Source: an uncultured Flavobacteriaceae bacterium
GTDB lineage: Bacteria; Bacteroidota; Bacteroidia; Flavobacteriales; Flavobacteriaceae
Direction: 5' to 3'
Assembly (NCBI GenBank): GCA_913020295.1
Contig: CAJWAA010000002.1
Coordinates: 62,001-126,000, forward strand
DNA: 64,000 bases
Shown piece after piece: positions 27,392 to 36,009 of this stretch. The position numbers and the translations under genes were made by a program. The stretch's first letter is position 1; the number at the start of each line of letters is the position of its first letter. Under the pieces are notes generated by a model. It was not told the origin of the DNA. It made no database searches and worked only from the letters and a program-made list of their open reading frames with translations.

Positions 27392-28819
27392 TCAATTTGA
27401 CCGAGGTGAATATAATGGGTTAATAGCAGAAGGGATAGGTGCATCGGTTTTTTTCCACCAGCTCTTAAGTTCATTTATTAATTCAAGTTTTTTATCTACG
27501 TGGCTTTCAGCAAGGTTATTCTTTTCACCAATATCATTTTTAAGATTATAAAGTTCAATCCCGTGATCTTCGAAATAATAGTGCAGTTTCCAGTCCCCTT
27601 TCCTGATCAAAGAACCAGGTCGGGTTCTAAAAAGTGAATCTCTGTTTTCATTATCTTTTATATTATAGCCTTGAAGATAAATGGGAAAGTGCCAGAAAAA
27701 AGGTCTTTCTTCCACAACTTGATTTTGGGTTAACAAGGGCAAAATAGAGTGACCGTCCAAATCGTTTTTCATACTATCATCCCCTGTAAGATTCATTAGG
27801 GTGGGGAAAATATCGAGATGGGTAATTGGTGTTTGGGTGTTTTTCCCTGGACTGATTTTGTTTTTCCACATAAAGAAAAAAGGTACTCTAACACCACCTT
27901 CATAGTAACTACCTTTTCCAGCTCTCAATGGTTTTTGCATGGTAATTTTTCCGTAATAACCTCCGTTATCCGAAGTAAAAATGATAAAGGTATTTTCAAA
28001 AAGTTTTTGTGCTTTGAGCTTGTCGATCAACAGTCCTATGTTACGATCAAGATTTTCAATCATAGTGGCATATCTTGGGTTTTTTTGACCTTTATAGGGA
28101 GGTTTGTTTTTATACTTATACAACAGTGAATCAACAGGATGAATGGGAGTATGGACTGCATAGGGGGAGTAATTCAAAAAAAAGGGGCCATTGACTTCGT
28201 CCAAAAACAACAAAGTTTTTTCCATAATTCGATCGGTCAAATATTCACTTTTGCCATTTTCTATTTTGATCTGGTTTTTTTTATTTCCAAATGGCAAGTA
28301 ATAACTCCCGGGAGCCCCATGTAGCCCTCCGGCAATATTGACATCAAAACCGTATTCCAAAGGGTCATTACTTAGGTGCCATTTCCCAGAATGGCAGGTG
28401 TTGTAGCCTTTTTGTTTTAGTTTTTGGGAAAGGGTGGTGAATTTTTTATCCAATACTGTTGTATTGTTGATGGGAATCAACTTTCGATCCGATGCTTTTC
28501 CACGATCAGAATTTTCCACAGTATATATTTGATGTCGAGTAGTCCATTTTCCAGAATGAATAGAGGCTCTACTGGGGGCACAATTTGATGCAGCGGCATA
28601 GCCTTGGGTAAAGACCAAGCCCTGGCTAGCTAAAGCATCAATATGTGGGGTGTTATAATATTCACTACCCATGAAACTGACATCATTCCATCCCATATCA
28701 TCGATATTGATCAAAACAATATTGGGTGGGTTTAAACCTTTATCAGTAGTACAAGAAAATAAAGAAACCAATAATGGTATAGGAAATAAAATAGATAGGA
28801 TATTCAGGTTTTTTTTCAC
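27392..28819 (-). CDS. Sulfatase (S1 family) lipoprotein, CAPSR type
   Basis: A 475-residue formylglycine-dependent sulfatase. The signal ends LLVSLFSCTTD with a lipobox Cys. PPNIVLINIDDMGWND gives the metal-binding Asp pair. The maturation motif NCAPSRAS holds Cys80, which is converted to formylglycine. FTSDNGGYYG supplies later metal ligands. The start codon is GTG at 28819. It shares a 100-bp intergenic region with the divergent sulfatase at 28920 and is the first gene of the GH20 operon, so it likely removes sulfate from the sugar that GH20 then cuts. The S1 subfamily is not assigned. Confidence 0.93.
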   Translation of the reverse strand: MKKNLNILSILFPIPLLVSLFSCTTDKGLNPPNIVLINIDDMGWNDVSFMGSEYYNTPHIDALASQGLVFTQGYAAASNCAPSRASIHSGKWTTRHQIYTVENSDRGKASDRKLIPINNTTVLDKKFTTLSQKLKQKGYNTCHSGKWHLSNDPLEYGFDVNIAGGLHGAPGSYYLPFGNKKNQIKIENGKSEYLTDRIMEKTLLFLDEVNGPFFLNYSPYAVHTPIHPVDSLLYKYKNKPPYKGQKNPRYATMIENLDRNIGLLIDKLKAQKLFENTFIIFTSDNGGYYGKITMQKPLRAGKGSYYEGGVRVPFFFMWKNKISPGKNTQTPITHLDIFPTLMNLTGDDSMKNDLDGHSILPLLTQNQVVEERPFFWHFPIYLQGYNIKDNENRDSLFRTRPGSLIRKGDWKLHYYFEDHGIELYNLKNDIGEKNNLAESHVDKKLELINELKSWWKKTDAPIPSAINPLYSPRSN

Positions 28820-28826
28820 TTTTCTA

Positions 28827-28844
28827 ACATTATTTCATTAATGT
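28827..28844. promoter_or_regulatory. Inverted repeat between divergent sulfatase genes
   Basis: ACATTA and TAATGT separated by six bases lie in the 100-bp gap between two divergent sulfatase genes. TAATGTAA recurs closer to the start at 28920. A shared regulator could bind here, but AT-rich DNA makes such repeats likely by chance. Confidence 0.3.
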
Positions 28845-28919
28845 AAAAAAAATAAATCAATGTGTTGAAAAAAAAGTTTTTATTAATTTGTTATGATACA
28901 CCAGTAATGTAATTAAATC

Positions 28920-30467
28920 ATGAAAAAATCAAACTTGTACCTTTTGTGGATAAGTTTTTTATTAATTGGATGTGCTTCAAATGAAGAAAAAAAACCCAAC
29001 ATACTGTTTGTGATTTCAGATGATCAATCCTATCCACACGCCAGTATATACGGAACTGAATGGGTAAATACTCCAGGGTTTGACAGAGTTGCAAGGGAGG
29101 GTCTTTTATTTACTCAAGCGTATACCACTAATGCCAAATGTTCTCCTTCGAGATCCTCTATATTAACTGGTAGGAACAGCTGGCTTTTGGAGGAAGCAAC
29201 CAACCACGTTCCCTATTTTCCAGAAAAATTTACCACCTTTCCTGAGCTACTAAAAAATAATGGCTATAAAACCGGCCTGACAGGAAAAGGATGGGCACCG
29301 GGGGTTGCTATTAAGGATGGAAAAAAAAGAAATTTGATCGGAGAGGTTTATCGTGAAAAGAAATTAGACCCCCCTGCCACTTTTATCAGTAATGTGGACT
29401 ACCTTGAGAATTTCAAAGTTTTTCTTGATGAAAGAACTGAGGATCAACCTTTTTTCTTTTGGTTAGGCGGACACGAACCCCATCGTGCCTACGAATACGC
29501 GGTGGGAACCAACAAAGGAAATAAGAGCATCGATCAAATAGATGAAGTACCTGATTTTTGGCCGGACTCCAAAAATGTACGTACAGATATGTTGGACTAT
29601 GCTTTTGAAATAGAATATTTTGACGGACACTTAGTAAAGGTAATTGAAGAATTGGAAAAAAGAAATTTATTGGAAAATACCATTGTAGTAGCTACCTCAG
29701 ATAATGGGATGCCCTTTCCTAGGGTCAAAGGACAAGTCTATCCATTTGACAATCGATTGCCCTTAGCTATTCGTTGGGGTAATGGTATTAAAAACCCTGG
29801 GCGAGTCATTGATGAATATTTCAGCTTCTCGGATTTTGCACCCACTTTCCTTGATTTGGTTCGCATTGGTAAAAAAAATCAAGACATGAAGCCCTTTTCA
29901 GGAAAAAGCTGGGATCCTATTTTTAAGAACCTTCCCGATACCCATCCCAGAGAGTACATAATCATCGGGAAAGAACGCCATGACGTGGGTAGGGAAAATG
30001 ATCAAGGCTATCCGGTAAGAGGTATTATAGAAGGGAACTATTTTTACAGCCAAAATTTTAAACCGGATCGTTGGCCCTCTGGAAATCCTGAAACGGGATA
30101 CCTCAATACCGACGGCAGCCCCACCAAAACAGAAATTTTGGATCTCAATCGACAGGACAAAGATTCAACCTATTGGAATTATGCTTTCGGCAAAAGGCCC
30201 CCGGAGGAATTATATGACATTGAAAAAGATCCTCAATGCATTAAAAACTTGGCTTTTGACGAGAGTTATTCTTCACTAAAAATATCATTGAAAGACAAAC
30301 TGATTGAGGATTTAAAGCAACAAGGTGACCCCAGGGTGCTGGGCAAAGGAGATGTCTTTGATCAATACCCCTATTCAGGTGAAAATGTAAAAAACTTTTA
30401 CAGCCGCCACATGGGAGGAGAAAAAATCGAAACCCATTGGGTCAACCCCACTGATTTCGAGAAATAA
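28920..30467 (+). CDS. Sulfatase (S1 family) lipoprotein, CSPSR type, heparan-N-sulfatase-like
   Basis: A 515-residue protein. The signal LLWISFLLIGCASN carries a lipobox Cys. KPNILFVISDDQSYPHASIYG and AKCSPSRSSILTGR (Cys74 as the formylglycine precursor) place it in S1. The N-terminal region, including NSWLLEEATNH and the early KGWAPG, looks like the group related to N-sulfoglucosamine sulfohydrolase. ATSDNGMPFPRVKG carries the later metal ligands. It is transcribed away from the GH20 operon and converges on the sulfatase at 30488, with only 20 bp between the stop codons. Sulfated glucosamine is a reasonable guess for the substrate, not proven. Confidence 0.92.
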   Translation: MKKSNLYLLWISFLLIGCASNEEKKPNILFVISDDQSYPHASIYGTEWVNTPGFDRVAREGLLFTQAYTTNAKCSPSRSSILTGRNSWLLEEATNHVPYFPEKFTTFPELLKNNGYKTGLTGKGWAPGVAIKDGKKRNLIGEVYREKKLDPPATFISNVDYLENFKVFLDERTEDQPFFFWLGGHEPHRAYEYAVGTNKGNKSIDQIDEVPDFWPDSKNVRTDMLDYAFEIEYFDGHLVKVIEELEKRNLLENTIVVATSDNGMPFPRVKGQVYPFDNRLPLAIRWGNGIKNPGRVIDEYFSFSDFAPTFLDLVRIGKKNQDMKPFSGKSWDPIFKNLPDTHPREYIIIGKERHDVGRENDQGYPVRGIIEGNYFYSQNFKPDRWPSGNPETGYLNTDGSPTKTEILDLNRQDKDSTYWNYAFGKRPPEELYDIEKDPQCIKNLAFDESYSSLKISLKDKLIEDLKQQGDPRVLGKGDVFDQYPYSGENVKNFYSRHMGGEKIETHWVNPTDFEK

Positions 30468-30487
30468 ATTGGTTTTTTAAAAGGCCA

Positions 30488-32014
30488 TCATTGCTCCAAA
30501 ACTGGAATTCTAAATTTTTTCAGTGCAGGGGTTGTATGGGCTTTATCCATAAAATTTTCCATCTTTTGGACTATTTCGGGATGCTCAGCTGCTAAATCAT
30601 TTAACTCTTTAGGATCTTTGGAAAGGTCATAAAGCTGCAAGGGAGAGTATCCCTCAAATAATTTTTTTTTAATGCCCTTCCAAGAACACATCCTAATAGC
30701 CTGCTGTCCACCGTAGCCAGGGAACTCCCAATACAGATAGTCGTGTTCCTGCTGTGGTTTTTCCAAAAGTGAGGGATAGTAACTGATCCCATCAATCGGA
30801 TATGGAGGCTCCACATCCAAAATATCACATACTGTTGCGAAATAGTCATAGAAAACGCTGGCATGATGGGATTGTGTACCTGCCTTAATTTTACTTGGCC
30901 AAGTTGCAATCGTTGGGACTCTGATCCCTCCTTCGTTGACATTTCCCTTAACGGTTGTTTTAGAATTTACAAATATCCCAGTACTGTTAAAAAAATGAAT
31001 ATCGGCTTGTTTGTCTTTATGCGTGGGACCATTATCACTGGAAAAAATAATAAAGGTGTTTTCATATTCTCCTATTTCTTTGAGTTTGGCTACAATTTCT
31101 CCGACCTGCTCGTCCAAATAAGTGATCATGGCGGCATAAGTGGCTCGAGGCGTTCGATTGGGGTAATAACCTGAATTACCCAAATACGGGGCTTCGGGTC
31201 CCAATTTTTTTCTATAGTAATCCACCAATTTTTGTGGTGCCTGCAAGGGTAAATGAGGTAACGGACTGGCATAATAAAGGAAAAATTTATGGTCTTTATT
31301 TCGCTCCATAAACCGCATGGCCTCCTGATGCATCAAGGTAGGTGCATAGTCGTTTTGATTGAAGGGACCATAACTGGCATCATCGTAGGGATCCAAGTCC
31401 GCGGCAAGCCTTTGTTTATCAACAATTTTATTATTAAGTATATGCCTTTCCTGGTTTCTCCACAAGTGAGAAGGATATAATGTATGGGCCTGACGTTGAC
31501 AATTATAGCCATAGAAAAAATCAAACCCTTTTTTATTAGGAATACAGTTGGTATTGGGAGCCCCAAGACCCCACTTGCCCACCATACCGGTTTTGTATCC
31601 TTGCGATTTAAATACACTGGCAATGGTGACAATGGAATCCGGCATAGGGCGTTGTCCTTCCAAATTAGGATTTTCAAACATGGCTTTAAAACTCCAAACC
31701 TCTCCCCTTTCTCTCCATTCACTATTGTCTCTTACAGGATTATTTCCGGTATGAAGTCCTGTCATCAAAACTGCTCTAGCAGGAGCACAAACAGGAGCAC
31801 CACTGTAGTGATCTGTCATGATCATACCCTCACGAGCCAACTGGTCGATATTTGGTGTTTCGATCCATTTTTGCCCTTGTATACCAATTTCTCCATAACC
31901 CAAATCATCGGCTAAAATGAAAATAAAATTTGGGGATTCTTCTACCACTTTTATGGGCTCATTGCACGAAGTCAGCAACGTGAAAAATGCAATAATAAAA
32001 AAGATGTTTTTCAT
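30488..32014 (-). CDS. Sulfatase (S1 family) lipoprotein, CAPAR type
   Basis: A 508-residue arylsulfatase-A-like protein. The signal ends LLTSCNEP with a lipobox Cys. NFIFILADDLGYGEIG gives the metal Asps, and PVCAPARAVLMTGLHTG contains Cys76 in the C-x-P-x-R maturation motif. VGKWGLGAP, FYGYNCQRQAHTLYPSHLW and FSSDNGPTH are family landmarks. It is a separate minus-strand unit preceded by a strong inverted repeat at 32055-32086. It differs clearly from the two neighbouring sulfatases, which suggests a different sulfated position. The subfamily is not assigned. Confidence 0.93.
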   Translation of the reverse strand: MKNIFFIIAFFTLLTSCNEPIKVVEESPNFIFILADDLGYGEIGIQGQKWIETPNIDQLAREGMIMTDHYSGAPVCAPARAVLMTGLHTGNNPVRDNSEWRERGEVWSFKAMFENPNLEGQRPMPDSIVTIASVFKSQGYKTGMVGKWGLGAPNTNCIPNKKGFDFFYGYNCQRQAHTLYPSHLWRNQERHILNNKIVDKQRLAADLDPYDDASYGPFNQNDYAPTLMHQEAMRFMERNKDHKFFLYYASPLPHLPLQAPQKLVDYYRKKLGPEAPYLGNSGYYPNRTPRATYAAMITYLDEQVGEIVAKLKEIGEYENTFIIFSSDNGPTHKDKQADIHFFNSTGIFVNSKTTVKGNVNEGGIRVPTIATWPSKIKAGTQSHHASVFYDYFATVCDILDVEPPYPIDGISYYPSLLEKPQQEHDYLYWEFPGYGGQQAIRMCSWKGIKKKLFEGYSPLQLYDLSKDPKELNDLAAEHPEIVQKMENFMDKAHTTPALKKFRIPVLEQ

Positions 32015-32054
32015 AAGAAGCTAAAATTAATATGGCTCATCGATATTTCTCATA

Positions 32055-32086
32055 AATCAGAACGGTCGTTAAAGTGACCGCTGATT
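32055..32086 (-). promoter_or_regulatory. Long imperfect inverted repeat upstream of a sulfatase
   Basis: Nested arms AATCAG/CTGATT and CGGTC/GACCG flank an 8-base centre. The stem is 11 bp, interrupted by two unpaired bases on one side. It ends about 40 bp before the sulfatase start at 32014 and follows the end of yjbQ on the same strand. No U-run follows, so an operator or a 5'-leader structure is at least as likely as a terminator. Confidence 0.5.
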
Positions 32087-32178
32087 AAGGATTAAAAAAT
32101 ATCAAAAAAATAAAGGCATTGAAATCTACTTTATTCTTACAATTTAACTTTTTTTCTCTAATTGATAAAGGATATTTA

Positions 32179-32586
32179 TCACTCCCCTATCACAGTTATC
32201 ACCAAATTTCTTTCTCCTGCATGGTTTCTGTGTTCGCAGAGATAAATTCCTTGCCAAGTCCCCAACAAAAGTCGGCCGTTTTGGATGGGAATATTGACAT
32301 TACTACCCAAAAGACTACTTTTGATATGAGAGGTCATATCGTCCGGCCCTTCTAGGGTGTGAAGAAAATAATTTCCCGACTCAGGCACCATCAAATTGAA
32401 ATGAGTCTCAAAATCTAGTCTTACGGTTGGATCGGCATTTTCGTTAAGTGTCAAACTAGCTGAAGTATGTTTGATAAACACATTCACCATCCCACTTATC
32501 TTGGGCAATTTTTTAATAATGTATCTGGTGATCAGATGAAACCCCCGAGGAAAGGAGGGAAGACTAATTTCTTTTTGATAAATCAT
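32179..32586 (-). CDS. yjbQ: YjbQ family protein (UPF0047), putative secondary thiamine-phosphate synthase
   Basis: About 135 residues. The ATG at 32586 is chosen over the TTG at 32607 because the family begins close to IYQKEISLPSFPRGFHLIT. The conserved core includes NVFIKHTSASLTLNENADPTVRLDFE, the DDMTSHIKSSLLG stretch and the C-terminal GTWQGIYLCEHRN. Family members can complement weak thiamine-phosphate synthesis, but their true role is uncertain. It is the only gene in this stretch without an evident link to glycan use. A -7 promoter element lies just upstream. Confidence 0.92.
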   Translation of the reverse strand: MIYQKEISLPSFPRGFHLITRYIIKKLPKISGMVNVFIKHTSASLTLNENADPTVRLDFETHFNLMVPESGNYFLHTLEGPDDMTSHIKSSLLGSNVNIPIQNGRLLLGTWQGIYLCEHRNHAGERNLVITVIGE

Positions 32587-32604
32587 GTTACCTATTTTAT
32601 GTTT

Positions 32605-32612
32605 CAAAGTTA
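32605..32612 (-). promoter_or_regulatory. Candidate -7 promoter element for yjbQ
   Basis: On the minus strand these bases read TAACTTTG, matching the Bacteroidetes TAnnTTTG consensus, and they end 18 bp before the yjbQ ATG. This also argues for the ATG at 32586 over the TTG at 32607, which would lie inside the promoter. No clear -33 TTTG was found. Confidence 0.45.
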
Positions 32613-32721
32613 TTTAATAATGATTTCTTAAGCATATACCATTAATCTCATTTTAAGTGCAAGCTTAAAACCTCAGACCTAAAAAAATATCTGTAATTTT
32701 AGTTATCAATGTTTCCAAATT

Positions 32722-34446
32722 ATGAAAAATGATACAAACGGTCGAAGGGATTTTATCAAAAATTCAGGATTGGCTTTTAGTTTAATGGCTCTCAATAGTA
32801 ATTTCTTGATGGCCAATGAGGATAATGGAATGGGTGACGAACTATTAAAAAAACTTTCCTCTTTCAATGATGGTATCATTGAGCCCTTGTTATTAAAACA
32901 GATCAGTCATCCCGACAGCCGATGGGATGGTGGAGTTAAAGACATCTACGAGGTTCCCCATGCACATGCAACAATGAATTTTGTGATAAAACTTTCCAGT
33001 GCCTATGCCTCCCCATTTTCGAAATTCTATCTCTCAAATAGACTAAGAAAAGCAATCACAAAAGCAATGAAGTGTATTGTTTTAGTTCAACACGATGACG
33101 GAACCATTGATTTACACAGTACCAACTTTCACTCTACCCCAGACACTGCCTTTTTTGTTAATTATCTCAGTCCGGTTTATATAGTTCTTAAGAGTCTAGA
33201 TCAGTTAAAATTGAAAGATCTAATTTCTTATTTTGAGATTTTCTTAAAAAAAACATCCAAATGTCTTTTGATAGGTGGTGCCCATACTGCGAACCATCGT
33301 TGGGTTATTTGCTCTGCTTTGGCAAGGTTAAACTCCTTTTTTCCTTCCTCCGCATTGGTTGACAGAATTGATACATGGTTAAATGAAGGTGTTGACCTGG
33401 ATCCCGACGGTCAGTATACAGAAAAAAGTGTGGGAGCATACTCACCTGTTTGCAATGAAATGTTTATCACAATGGGGCGTTTGATGAATCGAGATGACTT
33501 ACTTGATGTGGCTCGTAAAAATCTTAACATGACACTTTATTATATTCAACCTGGAGGGGAAGTCTTGACAAATGCCAGCGGAAGACAAGACAGCGAGAAT
33601 ATAAGTGATGTAACAGGATACTACTACAGCTATCTATATTTTTCCCACAGGGATAAAAATCCTGTCTATGCTGCCGTTTGTGATTTTATAGAAAATAAAC
33701 TACCACATAAATTAACCCCTTTTATTACCTATCTTCTAGAGGACAAATCATTTAGAAATAAAAGGATTTCAGCGACTCAATTTCCAAAACAATATTTTAA
33801 AAGATTCAAATATTCAGGAGTTTTTAGAATAAGACAATCTAATTTTGATGTTTCAATAATCGAAAATAATCCTACTTTTTTGTCTCTAATAAAGGGGTCG
33901 GCTGTACTACAGTCTATACGATTAGGATCAACCTTTTTTGGATCCAGGGGACAGTTTACCGCTGAAAATGTTGAAGTCAAAAAAAACCAAATAATACTCA
34001 CCAAATCTGTAAAACATGGATATTTTCAACCTTTTCCCAAGAATAAAATTATTGGAGATGGGGTTTACAGTAAAATGCCAAGGGAGGAAAGGAGATTGTC
34101 AGAGCCTCAGGTCATTAACTATAAATTAATCATTACCATACTTGATCAAATAATACAATTGTCAATTGAAGTAACTGGAACTGAGCATGTATTGGTTTCT
34201 CTAGAAATGAACTTTAGAAAGGGCGGTAAACTTTCCGGAGTCATTTCTGATAAAAATAGGGCTGATTCGTATTTTTTAAAAGAAGATTGGGGAACTTATG
34301 AAAAAGACGATAATGTGATTACCTTCGGTCCTGGAAAAATTGAGCATCAATGGGGAACCATGAGAGGAATGCAAGAGAAGCCCAACGGAAATACTGTGTA
34401 TATAAATGGACATACACCCTTTAAACATGTGATTGAAATTAGTTAA
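32722..34446 (+). CDS. Secreted protein with putative alpha/alpha-toroid fold, possible polysaccharide lyase
   Basis: A 574-residue protein. The N-terminus MKNDTNGRRDFIKNSG then LAFSLMALNS has a twin-arginine-like signal. Residues about 30-330 are helix-rich, with conserved-looking GGAHTANHRWVICSALARLN, DPDGQYTEKSVGAYSPVCNEM and NASGRQDSENISDVTGYY. Residues about 340-574 look like a beta-sandwich. This two-part plan and the NHRW and YTEKS motifs recall the heparinase II/III-like and related lyases, so a uronic-acid-containing glycan may be the substrate. I cannot name a family. It sits between the sulfatase genes and a glycerophosphodiesterase. Confidence 0.5.
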   Translation: MKNDTNGRRDFIKNSGLAFSLMALNSNFLMANEDNGMGDELLKKLSSFNDGIIEPLLLKQISHPDSRWDGGVKDIYEVPHAHATMNFVIKLSSAYASPFSKFYLSNRLRKAITKAMKCIVLVQHDDGTIDLHSTNFHSTPDTAFFVNYLSPVYIVLKSLDQLKLKDLISYFEIFLKKTSKCLLIGGAHTANHRWVICSALARLNSFFPSSALVDRIDTWLNEGVDLDPDGQYTEKSVGAYSPVCNEMFITMGRLMNRDDLLDVARKNLNMTLYYIQPGGEVLTNASGRQDSENISDVTGYYYSYLYFSHRDKNPVYAAVCDFIENKLPHKLTPFITYLLEDKSFRNKRISATQFPKQYFKRFKYSGVFRIRQSNFDVSIIENNPTFLSLIKGSAVLQSIRLGSTFFGSRGQFTAENVEVKKNQIILTKSVKHGYFQPFPKNKIIGDGVYSKMPREERRLSEPQVINYKLIITILDQIIQLSIEVTGTEHVLVSLEMNFRKGGKLSGVISDKNRADSYFLKEDWGTYEKDDNVITFGPGKIEHQWGTMRGMQEKPNGNTVYINGHTPFKHVIEIS

Positions 34447-35269
34447 TTTAAAACATAATAAAATTTTGAAAGGAATATCATCATCACACTTTTTTTTTTT
34501 AGAAAAAATCAAATTCATTTTTGTAATCATTTTTTTTATCATGAACTTACAATGTACCAGTAAAAAGGTTCCTCTTATTATCGGACACCGTGGTGCCAAA
34601 GGTCATATCACAGAAAACACCCTTCCCTCTATTGAAAAAGCTTTGGAAATGGGTGTTGACGGAATTGAAATCGATGTTTTCCTTTGTAAGTCAGGTGAGT
34701 TGGTGGTTTTCCATGATAAAAAATTAGACCGATTAACGAATGTAAAAGGCTATATCGAAAATTTAGAATACGATTCCATTAAAAAAATAAGTGTTGAAGG
34801 AGTATATAAAATTCCTACTCTTAATGAGGTGGTGGAATTAATCGATAGAAAGGCTTTTTTAAATATTGAATTAAAAGGGAGTGGAACTGCCGAGCCTACC
34901 CATAAACTTTTGACAACCATTCTAAAACAAAAAAAATGGATGGCAGACCAATTCATCATTTCAAGTTTTAACTGGGATGAGCTTGAAATTTTCTATAAAC
35001 TGAATCAAAAGGTTTCTATCGCTATCCTTACCGGTTCCGATCCTCTTAACGCAATACCTGTAGCAAAAAAACTCAACGCCGTAGCCATTAATCCTAACTT
35101 TAGAGCGTTAAACCTAAAAAATGTCAAAAAAATTCATAACGAAGGTTATAAAGTTTTTCCCTATACCATAAATAATCCGAGGGATATTGAAGAAATATTG
35201 AATATGAAAGTTGATGGGATCATCACAGATTTTCCTGAACGGGTAAAAAAGGCTTTATCCTCAAACTAA
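34433..35269 (+). CDS. Glycerophosphodiester phosphodiesterase, lipoprotein
   Basis: A 278-residue protein that hydrolyses glycerophosphodiesters to glycerol-3-phosphate and an alcohol. The motif LIIGHRGAKGHITENTLPSI has the catalytic His-Arg and metal Glu; GVDGIEIDVFLCKSGELVVFHDKKLDRLTN continues the family signature. IFVIIFFIMNLQCTSK is a lipobox. The only in-frame starts are TTG at 34433, which overlaps the previous gene by 14 bp, or TTG at 34466; a later ATG at 34541 would remove the signal peptide. A run of T at about 34488-34500 codes FFFL. Its stop overlaps that of the convergent glpF gene. The product feeds GlpD next door. Confidence 0.88.
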   Translation: MKLVNLKHNKILKGISSSHFFFLEKIKFIFVIIFFIMNLQCTSKKVPLIIGHRGAKGHITENTLPSIEKALEMGVDGIEIDVFLCKSGELVVFHDKKLDRLTNVKGYIENLEYDSIKKISVEGVYKIPTLNEVVELIDRKAFLNIELKGSGTAEPTHKLLTTILKQKKWMADQFIISSFNWDELEIFYKLNQKVSIAILTGSDPLNAIPVAKKLNAVAINPNFRALNLKNVKKIHNEGYKVFPYTINNPRDIEEILNMKVDGIITDFPERVKKALSSN

Positions 35270-36009
35270 TTACAAAAAGTATAAGCCAATCCGGCTAATG
35301 CTCCACCTGCAAATGGACCCAAAATAGGAATCCAAGCATAGGACCAATCAGCGTCTTTGTTTTTTCTGGGCAACATCTGATACATCAATCTAGGACCAAA
35401 ATCACGGGCAGGATTGATAGCATAACCTGTAGTTCCTCCTAATGCCATACCAATAACCCAAACCAAAATGGCTACCGGCAATGCCTGTAAGGCTCCTAAA
35501 CCAAAATTTTCTACAATCATTCCCTCAATTTCTATATTAGGAACTGCAATAAATAGCACACCAAAGACCAAAACAAAACTACCAATAAATTCACTAAAAA
35601 AATTATTTTTATAATTTCTAATAGCAGGACCGGTACAAAAAGTGCTTCGAACCACTGCCTCATCTTCAGTAAGACGATAGTGGTCAATATAAGTAAGATA
35701 GCATATCCACCCCCCAAACATAGCTCCCAAAACCTGAGCAATAATATATCCAGGCACCAAAGCCCAAGAAAATTTCTCTGCCACCGCTAAACCTATTGTT
35801 ACTGCTGGATTGAGATGAGCCCCACTGAACTGACCAGTTATGAACACTCCAACGAAAACTGCAAAACCCCAGGCACTGGTTATCAAAACCCAGGGAGTTT
35901 GTCCTTGGGCAATAGTATTTTTAAGGTTGACATTGGCCACCACTCCAGCACCTAGCAGTAAGAGAAAAAAAGTACCAATGAATTCTGCAATGTAGGGATC
36001 GATCATCAT
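35266..36009 (-). CDS. glpF: Glycerol uptake facilitator (aquaglyceroporin)
   Basis: A 247-residue MIP-family channel of the inner membrane. Both half-helix motifs are present: HLNPAVTIG (Asn67-Pro68-Ala69) and INPARDFGPR (Asn199 to Asp203). The Asp after NPAR is typical of glycerol-conducting members rather than pure water channels. It starts at ATGATG, and the first ATG overlaps the TGA stop of glpD by four bases, so translation is coupled. It is the last gene of a symporter-glpK-glpD-glpF operon. The stop codon overlaps that of the convergent glycerophosphodiesterase gene. Confidence 0.95.
   Translation of the reverse strand: MMIDPYIAEFIGTFFLLLLGAGVVANVNLKNTIAQGQTPWVLITSAWGFAVFVGVFITGQFSGAHLNPAVTIGLAVAEKFSWALVPGYIIAQVLGAMFGGWICYLTYIDHYRLTEDEAVVRSTFCTGPAIRNYKNNFFSEFIGSFVLVFGVLFIAVPNIEIEGMIVENFGLGALQALPVAILVWVIGMALGGTTGYAINPARDFGPRLMYQMLPRKNKDADWSYAWIPILGPFAGGALAGLAYTFCN

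Noticed and set aside
30601-31915. Several overlapping open frames of 100-143 codons on both strands inside the sulfatase at 30488
   Set aside because: They are out-of-frame shadows of a well-conserved sulfatase, with no recognisable domains or independent starts.
34433-34540. Frameshift at the T-run near 34488-34500 in the glycerophosphodiesterase gene
   Set aside because: The frame is open through it and yields a continuous lipoprotein signal (FVIIFFIMNLQC), so no disruption is needed.
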